Part shown: positions 6,657-12,533 of the stretch, one piece after another | How positions within the stretch are numbered: the first letter of the stretch is position 1 | Layout: each line of letters starts with the position of its first letter | Translations under genes and position numbers: made by a program | Source: CAZMMV01 sp964637035 | Lineage (GTDB): Bacteria; Bacillota; Clostridia; Tissierellales; Tissierellaceae | Assembly (NCBI GenBank): GCA_964637035.1 | Contig: CAZWTU010000029.1 | Coordinates: 1 to 18,449 of the forward strand | Length of the DNA: 18,449 nt | Direction: 5' to 3' | The notes under the pieces: generated by a model | Told to the model about the DNA's origin: nothing | Databases searched by the model: none | Seen by the model: the letters and a program-made list of their open reading frames with translations, nothing else

Positions 6657-8384
6657 TTATTTTCCAAAGACTAAATTTTCCTTTGCAAAAGCATCTTTTA
6701 TCAAAGAAGGCAATTCATCAACATTAACTTCTATTCTTTCATCTTCTTTTCTTAAAGAATATTCAACTATAGATTCCCCTGCACTTCTTCCCACAGTAAT
6801 TCTAATTGGAATTCCAATTAAGTCTCTATCATTAAATTTAACCCCTGCTCTTTCTTTTCTATCATCTAATAAGACATCTAAGCCTAAATCTTGCAGGTCC
6901 TTATATAGTTTTTCTCCTAGGTTAATTTGCTCTTCATTGTTAATATTTATTACAGTAATAATAACATGATATGGTGCCACTACTAAAGGCCATACGATAC
7001 CATTGTCATCATGGTGTTGTTCTACAACCGCAGCTACTGACCTAGATACTCCTATGCCATAGCACCCCATTACAAAGGGCTTTTCCTTTCCATTCTCATC
7101 CAAATAATTGGCTTTTAAATCATCTGAATATTTTGTTCCTAATTGGAATATATTTCCTACTTCTATGCCCCTATCCATAAACAGCTTACTTCCACATTTT
7201 GGGCAAGTATCTCCCTCTTCAACCGATAGTAAATCTTCAACTATTTCTCCCTGAAAATCCCTTCCATAGTTTACATTCTTAATGTGATAGTCTGTTTCAT
7301 TGCCACCAACTACTAGGTTTTTCATTTTTGCAATTCTAGAGTCTACAATTATCCTAATATTTTTTTTAAGATTTATAGGCCCTGTAAAGCCTGTAGCTGC
7401 ACCTGTAATATCAAATATCATCTCATCATCAGCCATTTCTAAATCATGACTTCCAATTCCTAAATAATTACAGAACTTAGTTTCATTTAATTCCCTATCT
7501 CCAGGAATTATAGCAATAATAGGTTTCCCTGCCAGGTTAAATGCCAAAGCCTTTGCAAAATTACTAAGATCTATTTTAAAGAATTCACCTAAAGCTTCAA
7601 TAGTGGTTACATTTGGAGTATGGACTTTTTCCATCTCTAATTCTGTTTCTTCGTCCTTTACCTTATAGACTACCTGGGCTTTTTCATCTGTGGCAGCGTA
7701 TTCACAATTTTTACAGTAAGCTACTAAACTTTCGCCTACATCTGACATAGCCATATATTCATGGGAAACCTTTCCACCCATGGCCCCAGTATCTCCCTCT
7801 ACAATCTTATAATTTAATTCTAACTTATCAAAAACATCTTCATAGGCCTTCCACATATTTTCATAAGCTAAAACCATACTTTCATTATCCACATCAAAAG
7901 TATAAGCATCTTTCATTATAAATTCCCTGCACCTCATTAATCCATATCTAGGCCTTTTTTCATCTCTATATTTAGTTTGGATTTGATAAAGATTTAAAGG
8001 AAGTTGCTTATATGATTTAATCTCGTCCTTTATTAGGTTTGTAAAATATTCCTCATGGGTTGGCCCTAGACAAAACTCCCTACTGTTTCTATCTTTAAGT
8101 CTAAACATTTCAGGCCCAAAATTATCCCATCTATCTGTAGCTTGCCACAATTCTTTTGGCTGAATAGCAGACATCAACAATTCTTGTGACCCTGCATTAT
8201 CCATGGATTGCCTTACTATTTCTTCGACTTTTCTAATAACCCTATACCCTAGTGGAAGGTAAGAATAAATTCCACTTACTAATCTCCTTATCATCCCTGC
8301 CCTAAGTAACAATTGATGACTTGGAATCTCCGCCTCTGAAGGTACTTCCCTTAAAGTTGGCATATACATTTTTGACATTCTCAT
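6657..8384 (-). CDS. proS: Proline--tRNA ligase (bacterial type with editing domain)
   Basis: Class II aminoacyl-tRNA synthetase of 575 residues that charges tRNA-Pro. The N-terminus carries LREVPSEAEIPSHQLLLRAG, typical of bacterial ProRS. Motif 2 includes RDEKRPRYGLMRCREFIMK and motif 3 is GCYGIGVSRSVAAVVEQ. Between them lies the YbaK-like INS domain (about residues 230-390, with IIPGDRELNETKF) that hydrolyses mischarged Ala-tRNA-Pro. The C-terminal anticodon-binding domain contains LLDDRKERAGVKFNDRDLIGIP. I start it at the ATG 8384-8382 because AAGGAGG (8399-8393) is 8 bases upstream; the open frame extends 8 codons further, but that extension runs into the T-box terminator U tract. It is a separate unit with its own promoter and T-box leader. 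Confidence 0.96.
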   Translation of the reverse strand: MRMSKMYMPTLREVPSEAEIPSHQLLLRAGMIRRLVSGIYSYLPLGYRVIRKVEEIVRQSMDNAGSQELLMSAIQPKELWQATDRWDNFGPEMFRLKDRNSREFCLGPTHEEYFTNLIKDEIKSYKQLPLNLYQIQTKYRDEKRPRYGLMRCREFIMKDAYTFDVDNESMVLAYENMWKAYEDVFDKLELNYKIVEGDTGAMGGKVSHEYMAMSDVGESLVAYCKNCEYAATDEKAQVVYKVKDEETELEMEKVHTPNVTTIEALGEFFKIDLSNFAKALAFNLAGKPIIAIIPGDRELNETKFCNYLGIGSHDLEMADDEMIFDITGAATGFTGPINLKKNIRIIVDSRIAKMKNLVVGGNETDYHIKNVNYGRDFQGEIVEDLLSVEEGDTCPKCGSKLFMDRGIEVGNIFQLGTKYSDDLKANYLDENGKEKPFVMGCYGIGVSRSVAAVVEQHHDDNGIVWPLVVAPYHVIITVININNEEQINLGEKLYKDLQDLGLDVLLDDRKERAGVKFNDRDLIGIPIRITVGRSAGESIVEYSLRKEDERIEVNVDELPSLIKDAFAKENLVFGK

Positions 8385-8406
8385 TTTACTTTCCTCCTTG
8401 TTATTC

Positions 8407-8440
8407 AAAAAAACCCCTCATCTCATATAGAGACGAAAGG
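8407..8440 (-). terminator. Intrinsic terminator of the proS T-box
   Basis: On the minus strand CCTTTCGTCTC (8440-8430) pairs, with a few G-U wobbles, with GAGATGAGGGG (8424-8414) around a 5-base loop and is followed by seven T (8413-8407). It directly follows the T-box sequence, as expected for the mutually exclusive terminator. Confidence 0.88.
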
Positions 8441-8642
8441 TTATATTCCGCGGTACCACTCTAATAAACCTATATAGGTTCACTCAATAGCTATAACGCA
8501 CAACCGTTTAAGTTTTATCACTTAACAGCTAAAAGGTAGGTTGGGTATTAGTGAGGACAGAAGCCTTTCACCTTTTGGCCCCCTCTCTAAGTCCTATGTA
8601 TACTTAGTATTCCTTTTCAAGCTTTATATTATAACTTTATTA
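8407..8642 (-). promoter_or_regulatory. T-box riboswitch leader of proS (specifier CCU, Pro)
   Basis: The leader carries the invariant T-box sequence AGAGTGGTACCGCGG (8462-8448), which pairs with the uncharged tRNA acceptor end. Stem I shows AGAGAG (8588-8583) and GGTGAAAG (8572-8565), the usual apical motifs. The 3' side of Stem I reads CCT followed by ACCTTTTAGC; in T-boxes the specifier triplet typically sits just before ACCTTTGAGC, so the specifier is CCU (8540-8538), a proline codon. This matches the downstream proS. When tRNA-Pro is uncharged the antiterminator forms and proS is transcribed; otherwise the terminator at 8440-8407 forms. It fills the 299-base space between ispF and proS together with the promoter. 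Confidence 0.93.
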
Positions 8643-8648
8643 TCAAAT

Positions 8649-8677
8649 ATTATACTTATAAATACCTATAAAGTCAA
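8649..8677 (-). promoter_or_regulatory. SigA-type promoter for the proS T-box transcript
   Basis: TTGACT (8677-8672) and TATAAT (8654-8649) are separated by 17 bases, starting 7 bases after the ispF stop codon. The predicted start near 8642 gives a leader of about 260 bases to the proS ATG, a normal length for a T-box leader. There is no separate terminator between ispF and this promoter; the T-box terminator may also stop transcripts coming from ispF. Confidence 0.85.
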
Positions 8678-8683
8678 TTAATC

Positions 8684-9163
8684 CTAATTTGTAATTTTTT
8701 CTATTAAACAAACACAATAAGAAGATATACCTTCTCCCCTACCTACAAAACCTAATTTTTCTGTAGTTGTAGCTTTTATATTTATATTGTCTATTGGGGT
8801 TTCTAATGTATTTCCTATTATTTCCCTCATAGTTTCTATATAAGATGCTAGTTTAGGTCTCTCTGCTCCTATTGTTGCATCTATATTTCCTATAATATAT
8901 CCATTATTATCCATAATATTCCTAACTCTGAATAAAAGGTCTATACTAGAAATATCCTTATATTGTTCATCTGTATCTGGAAAATGTTTACCTATATCAC
9001 CTAGTCCTAAAGCACCTAATATGCTATCCATTATAGCATGGACCAAAACATCAGCATCCGAATGACCTAGTAAGCCTTTCTCATAGGGTATATTTACGCC
9101 CCCTAGTATTAATTTTCTATTTTCTACAAGTTGGTGGACATCATATCCAAAACCAATTCTCAT
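8684..9163 (-). CDS. ispF: 2-C-methyl-D-erythritol 2,4-cyclodiphosphate synthase
   Basis: Fifth enzyme of the MEP isoprenoid pathway: it converts the CDP-ME 2-phosphate to the cyclic diphosphate with release of CMP. At 159 residues it has the family length. The zinc ligands D8, H10 and H42 are in their canonical positions (GYDVHQ, and VLVHAI after HSDAD). GDIGKHFPDTD and ATTTEKLGFVGRGEGI are the further family signatures of the active site and nucleotide pocket. The ATG has an AGGTGA ribosome-binding site. It follows ispD by 53 bases, and the pair is probably one transcript. Confidence 0.97.
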   Translation of the reverse strand: MRIGFGYDVHQLVENRKLILGGVNIPYEKGLLGHSDADVLVHAIMDSILGALGLGDIGKHFPDTDEQYKDISSIDLLFRVRNIMDNNGYIIGNIDATIGAERPKLASYIETMREIIGNTLETPIDNINIKATTTEKLGFVGRGEGISSYCVCLIEKITN

Positions 9164-9216
9164 TTTATCACCTATCTATATTAAGTCTTTATATATTATC
9201 TAGCTATATTTATATG

Positions 9217-9957
9217 TTATCTGCTTTGAAATAAGAGTCCTTGCCTTTTATAAATTGTATCCTTATCCTTTAACAAAGATTCAGCAAGAACAATGTCCTC
9301 CGGCGTAGTAATCTTTATGTTTTCATAACTTCCCATAATCATTTTTACCTCATAGCCTATTCTCTCTACTATAGAACTGTCATCTGTTCCTGAAAAACTA
9401 TCTTTTATAGCTTTATCATAACCCTCTATTAAAACATTCTTGTAGAAACACTGAGGCGTTTGAGCTGCCCAAAGTAATGACCTTTGTGGCGTCTTATCTA
9501 TGGCATTATCATCACCTACAACCTTAATGGTGTCAGTAACAGGAACGCCTATTATACATGCCCCATATTTTATTACCCCTTCTATTCCATCGCGAATATT
9601 TTCAGCTTTTACAAAAGGCCTTGCACCGTCATGGGTTAAAACTATATCTGTATTTTCATTAAGAGCTAATATACCATTATATACAGAGTCCTGCCTCTCC
9701 TTGCCACCCCTAATTATATTAGTTACTTTTTTAAATCTATATTTTTTTACAATTTCTTTTCTACAATAATCAATTTCTTCTTCTTTAGCCACTAAAATTA
9801 TTTCATCAATATACCTGGATTTTTCAAATTTTTCTATTGTGTGGGCTAATATGGGTTTCCCATTAATTGCAATAAATTGCTTGTTTATTTTGCTGCCCAT
9901 CCTATTGCTCATACCTGCCGCTGCAATAATCACAGATACATGGTGGTTTTTGTACAT
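9217..9957 (-). CDS. ispD: 2-C-methyl-D-erythritol 4-phosphate cytidylyltransferase
   Basis: Third enzyme of the MEP pathway: it joins MEP and CTP to give CDP-ME and pyrophosphate. It is 246 residues. The nucleotide-binding loop is AAAGMSNRMGSKINKQF (about residues 12-28), with the conserved R19 and K26. THDGARPF (108-115), GVPVTDTIK and the AAQTPQCF segment are other family signatures; the C-terminal half holds GTDDSSIVE. The ATG is preceded by AGAGGTGA. It has its own promoter downstream of the yacL terminator and is followed by ispF, as in many Bacillota. Confidence 0.96.
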   Translation of the reverse strand: MYKNHHVSVIIAAAGMSNRMGSKINKQFIAINGKPILAHTIEKFEKSRYIDEIILVAKEEEIDYCRKEIVKKYRFKKVTNIIRGGKERQDSVYNGILALNENTDIVLTHDGARPFVKAENIRDGIEGVIKYGACIIGVPVTDTIKVVGDDNAIDKTPQRSLLWAAQTPQCFYKNVLIEGYDKAIKDSFSGTDDSSIVERIGYEVKMIMGSYENIKITTPEDIVLAESLLKDKDTIYKRQGLLFQSR

Positions 9958-9976
9958 CTAATCACCTCTCTTAAAT

Positions 9977-10004
9977 ATTATAGCATATTCTTTTAAAACA
10001 ACAA
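9977..10004 (-). promoter_or_regulatory. Probable extended -10 promoter for ispD-ispF
   Basis: TGC-TATAAT (9985-9977) is an extended -10 element, with a poor -35 match TTGTTG (10004-9999) at a 16-base spacing. It sits between the yacL terminator and the ispD ribosome-binding site, where a promoter is needed if that terminator works. Confidence 0.6.
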
Positions 10005-10056
10005 ACAATATTTATATTGTATCCATTTTTTTAGAAACTACAATAAATTTACCCAT

Positions 10057-10099
10057 AAAAAAAGATATAAAATAGAAAATTATCTTATTTTATATCTTT
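10057..10099 (-). terminator. AT-rich intrinsic terminator after yacL
   Basis: AAAGATATAAAATA (10061-10074) and TATTTTATATCTTT (10086-10099) form a perfect 14-bp stem with an 11-base loop. On the minus strand the stem ends in an uninterrupted run of seven T (10063-10057). It begins 25 bases after the yacL stop. The long stem offsets the low GC content. Confidence 0.75.
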
Positions 10100-10124
10100 A
10101 ATATTAATTTTAACAACAAAATTT

Positions 10125-11219
10125 TTACACTGCTCTGTCTATCATAGACTTTGGTTTAGCAAATATCATTCTACCAGCTGATGTTTGAAGAACGGAGGTT
10201 ACTACAACATCTATAGTCTCCCCTATAAACTTCCTACCACTTTCTACAACAATCATAGTTCCATCATCTAAATAAGCCAGTCCTTGGCCTAATTCTTTGC
10301 CATCCCTTACTACTTGTACTACCATCTCTTCACCAGGCAAAACTACAGGTTTTACTGCATTGGCCAATTCATTAATATTTAAAACTGGTATTCCCTGTAC
10401 CTCTGCTACCTTGTTTAAATTATAATCATTGGTAATTATTCTTCCCTTAAGAAGCTGGGTTAATTTTAATAATTTAGAATCAACTTCCTTGACATCATCA
10501 AACTTTTTATCACTTATTATAACCTCAACGTCTAACTCTTGTTGTATCTTTTTAAGTATATCTAGACCCCTCCTACCCCTATTCCTTTTTAAGGAGTCCG
10601 AAGAATCTGCTATATGCTGAAGTTCCTCTAGGACAAATTCAGGTATTACTAAAGGCCCTTCAATAAATCCAGTCTTACATATATCTGAAATTCTACCATC
10701 AATAATAACAGATGTATCTAATATTTTCGGACAAGATTTACTATTAAACTTAACCTTTTCTTTAGGTCCTCTTTTCACATTTCCAACAGCTGAATATATA
10801 TCCTCTTTTTTTCTATGAGGTATTGTAAGACCTAAATATCCAAAAATCCCATATAAAATCACTGAGAATACTACACCAAAATATGGTATTCCAAAATTAT
10901 TTAAGGGTACAGACAATAAAAATGCAATTATAAGTCCAATTATAAGTCCAATTGAAGAAACTGCTATATCATATGCAGAAAACTTCTCTAATTCTCTTTC
11001 TATAAATCTCACTAATCTTCTACCTCTTTTAATAACTCCCGGCGATAATAAAAAGAAAATAATTCCAAATAATAATGATACTCCTATGCGTATTGCAAGA
11101 TTTATCCAGCCGGCATGTGATAAATCAATAATATTTAGTGCTAAAAATGCTGACACAATACTATAACCTGCTAAGACGCCAAGTAATCCAACAATTATTT
11201 TGAAAATTTTATTAAGCAT
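10125..11219 (-). CDS. yacL: Membrane-anchored PIN-TRAM domain protein (YacL family)
   Basis: A 364-residue protein. About four hydrophobic segments (near 4-29, 38-60, 85-105 and 110-133) anchor it in the membrane. They are followed by a PIN domain (about 165-285) with the acidic metal-site residues of a nuclease: D168 in LDTSVIIDGR, E198/E199 in VLEELQ, D247 in DSK, and D265 in TND. A C-terminal TRAM domain (about 290-357) suggests RNA binding. B. subtilis YacL lies in the same genomic place (radA-disA-yacL-ispD); its precise substrate is not known to me. The ATG at 11219 is preferred to the preceding TTG because AGGAGG (11232-11227) is then 7 bases away. It follows carD by 85 bases without a clear promoter, so cotranscription is likely. 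Confidence 0.9.
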   Translation of the reverse strand: MLNKIFKIIVGLLGVLAGYSIVSAFLALNIIDLSHAGWINLAIRIGVSLLFGIIFFLLSPGVIKRGRRLVRFIERELEKFSAYDIAVSSIGLIIGLIIAFLLSVPLNNFGIPYFGVVFSVILYGIFGYLGLTIPHRKKEDIYSAVGNVKRGPKEKVKFNSKSCPKILDTSVIIDGRISDICKTGFIEGPLVIPEFVLEELQHIADSSDSLKRNRGRRGLDILKKIQQELDVEVIISDKKFDDVKEVDSKLLKLTQLLKGRIITNDYNLNKVAEVQGIPVLNINELANAVKPVVLPGEEMVVQVVRDGKELGQGLAYLDDGTMIVVESGRKFIGETIDVVVTSVLQTSAGRMIFAKPKSMIDRAV

Positions 11220-11304
11220 CAATTCACCTCCTACTTAGTATATTTATTGCCAAATATATGGATAAGTAAACATATTTAAAATATTTACTTTTAGTTTTTT
11301 TAAT

Positions 11305-11847
11305 TTATTTAATCTTTTCTACTTCAACTTCTTCTAGTTCTACTTCTTCAACCTCTTCTACTTCCTCTTCAAACTCTATAGCTTCAACAACCATCTTTTC
11401 AACATTCTCTATATCTGTATCTGTTACTAATACCATCTCAGATAATAACATTTGTTTAGCTGAGCTTAGCATTTTTCTTTCTCCAGTGGATAATCCTTTT
11501 TCCATATCCAACATAAGTAGATTGCGTACTACTGCAGCAATCTCAAATATATCTCCTGATTTTATTCTTTCCATATTTGCTCTATATCTTCTATTCCAAT
11601 TTTGAGGCATAGATGATTTATCATCTTTTAATATAGACATTACTTTTTCAAAATCACTGTCATTTATTATCTCTCTTACCCCTACTTCCTCAACATTATC
11701 AACGGGTACCATGACTTTCATTTCTCCAATAGGCATTCTCATAATAAAATATTTTCTTTTCTCTCCTAATATCTCTCTTTCCTCAATACCTTCTATAATT
11801 CCAGCACCATGCATTGGATATACTACTTTATCACCTATATTAAACAT
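11305..11847 (-). CDS. carD: CarD/CdnL-family transcriptional regulator
   Basis: A 180-residue CarD-family protein. These proteins bind the RNA polymerase beta subunit through an N-terminal Tudor-like domain and stabilise the open promoter complex. That domain (about 1-65) begins MFNIGDKVVYPMHGAG. The helical DNA-binding part contains NWNRRYRANMERIKSGD with the tryptophan that wedges into the upstream edge of the promoter bubble in the mycobacterial protein, and LSTGERKMLSSAKQML. Unusual is a C-terminal tail of about 24 residues made mainly of Glu and Val in short repeats. The ATG has AGGAGG (11860-11855) 7 bases upstream. In B. subtilis this position holds disA instead. Confidence 0.92.
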   Translation of the reverse strand: MFNIGDKVVYPMHGAGIIEGIEEREILGEKRKYFIMRMPIGEMKVMVPVDNVEEVGVREIINDSDFEKVMSILKDDKSSMPQNWNRRYRANMERIKSGDIFEIAAVVRNLLMLDMEKGLSTGERKMLSSAKQMLLSEMVLVTDTDIENVEKMVVEAIEFEEEVEEVEEVELEEVEVEKIK

Positions 11848-11877
11848 TTTAAAACCTCCTATTTACTAATCCTATAC

Positions 11878-11906
11878 ATTATACTATAATATACCCCAAA
11901 TGTAAA
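11878..11906 (-). promoter_or_regulatory. carD proximal promoter (P2)
   Basis: TTTACA (11906-11901) and TATAAT (11883-11878) are 17 bases apart, about 30 bases from the carD start. The start site of the distal promoter falls within this -35 box, so the two would act in tandem. Confidence 0.65.
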
Positions 11907-11912
11907 GTTTAT

Positions 11913-11942
11913 ATTTTACCATAGACTTGTCCTGATTGTCAA
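11913..11942 (-). promoter_or_regulatory. carD distal promoter (P1), extended -10
   Basis: TTGACA (11942-11937) and TAAAAT (11918-11913) are 18 bases apart, with TGG directly before the -10 box, which makes it an extended -10 element. The spacer contains the 9-mer that is repeated in the promoter of the divergent gene. Confidence 0.7.
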
Positions 11943-12005
11943 CTGTTATTAAATAAAATATTTCTTTTTAAAAAATGATAGAAATATTTGACAACTACTT
12001 GTCCT
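11925..12005. repeat. Direct repeat ACTTGTCCT in both divergent promoters
   Basis: The plus-strand 9-mer ACTTGTCCT occurs at 11925-11933 and 11997-12005, both followed by one variable base and AT. The first copy lies in the spacer of the carD P1 promoter and the second in the spacer of the plus-strand promoter. It may be a shared regulator site, but two copies of a 9-mer in about 200 bases could also be chance. Confidence 0.35.
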
Positions 12006-12017
12006 CATAAGTATAAT
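11988..12017 (+). promoter_or_regulatory. Consensus SigA-type promoter for the plus-strand gene
   Basis: TTGACA (11988-11993) and TATAAT (12012-12017) are both perfect matches, 18 bases apart. The predicted start near 12024 gives a leader of about 39 bases. The strength suggests that the small gene downstream is well expressed under SigA. Confidence 0.85.
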
Positions 12018-12062
12018 TGAAGTATAGCAAATATTAAATAATATTTTGACAGGAGTGAAAAT

Positions 12063-12479
12063 ATGAAAAATGATATTGAAAATAAAGTTAATAAATTTCT
12101 ATGCAATGATTTCCAAGAACAAGTAGACAATGTTCTTATAAGACATAAAAGTATTCTAGATATAATTACCAAGCTTGACGAATATAATTCCCGTATTAAT
12201 AGGGCTGTGGCAAAATCAGTTACATCCTGTGGATGTATATCTGTTCATGCAACTAAACAGGATTATAGTAAGGAATCCTTTGAAGAAATGATACATTCAG
12301 TAAAAAGCCATGTGGAAGGTTCCTTATGTGAAGGATGTGCAGAAGTTCTAGATAAAGAAATTGGATCTTATATCTTTTATTTAGCCGCCCTATGCAATAC
12401 ATTAAAATTAGATCTAGATAATATATTAAATAAAGAATATGATATTATTAAAACTTTAGGTTTATTTAGTTTGAAATAA
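12063..12479 (+). CDS. Conserved-looking small helical protein of unknown function (SCGC...CEGC, MazG-like C-terminus)
   Basis: This is the only plus-strand gene of the window: 138 residues, ATG preceded by AGGAG (12051-12055), and a consensus promoter. The composition is charged and helical, with no signal peptide or membrane segment. An N-terminal helix (EQVDNVLIRHKSILDIITKL) and SRINRAVAKSVTSCGC precede a second cysteine pair in LCEGCAEVLDKE, so two CxC/CxxC pairs could bind a metal. The C-terminal part, KEIGSYIFYLAALCNTLKLD followed by LDNILNKEYD, resembles the helical core of MazG-like NTP pyrophosphohydrolases, but the full acidic EExxE/ExxD metal motif is not visible. I recall clostridial homologues near radA, sometimes labelled DUF1573; the SCGC could cause that label, yet the all-helical appearance does not fit a beta-sandwich. 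It is convergent with radA and divergent from carD. Function unknown. Confidence 0.8.
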   Translation: MKNDIENKVNKFLCNDFQEQVDNVLIRHKSILDIITKLDEYNSRINRAVAKSVTSCGCISVHATKQDYSKESFEEMIHSVKSHVEGSLCEGCAEVLDKEIGSYIFYLAALCNTLKLDLDNILNKEYDIIKTLGLFSLK

Positions 12480-12494
12480 ATAATCAAATGTATT

Positions 12495-12518
12495 TATGGG
12501 CTATGTAGATAGCCCATA
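12495..12518. terminator. Possible bidirectional terminator between the plus-strand gene and radA
   Basis: TATGGGCTA and TAGCCCATA form a perfect 9-bp stem with a 6-base loop in the 54-base gap between the two convergent stop codons. Neither side has a continuous U tract, so termination would be weak; position is the main argument. Confidence 0.5.
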
Positions 12519-12533
12519 TCCCTATTATACAAT

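Noticed and set aside
8385..8408. An N-terminal extension of proS from a TTG at 8408
   Set aside because: It would begin at the U tract of the T-box terminator. The ATG at 8384 follows AAGGAGG at the right distance.
11264..11290. AT-only inverted repeat between carD and yacL as a carD terminator
   Set aside because: The stem is interrupted by a bulge, and the T tract follows it only on the plus strand, where no gene ends. carD and yacL are more likely cotranscribed.
12210..12350. A DUF1573-type domain in the plus-strand gene because of SCGC
   Set aside because: DUF1573 domains are beta-rich and this protein appears helical throughout. The shared SCGC alone does not support the assignment.
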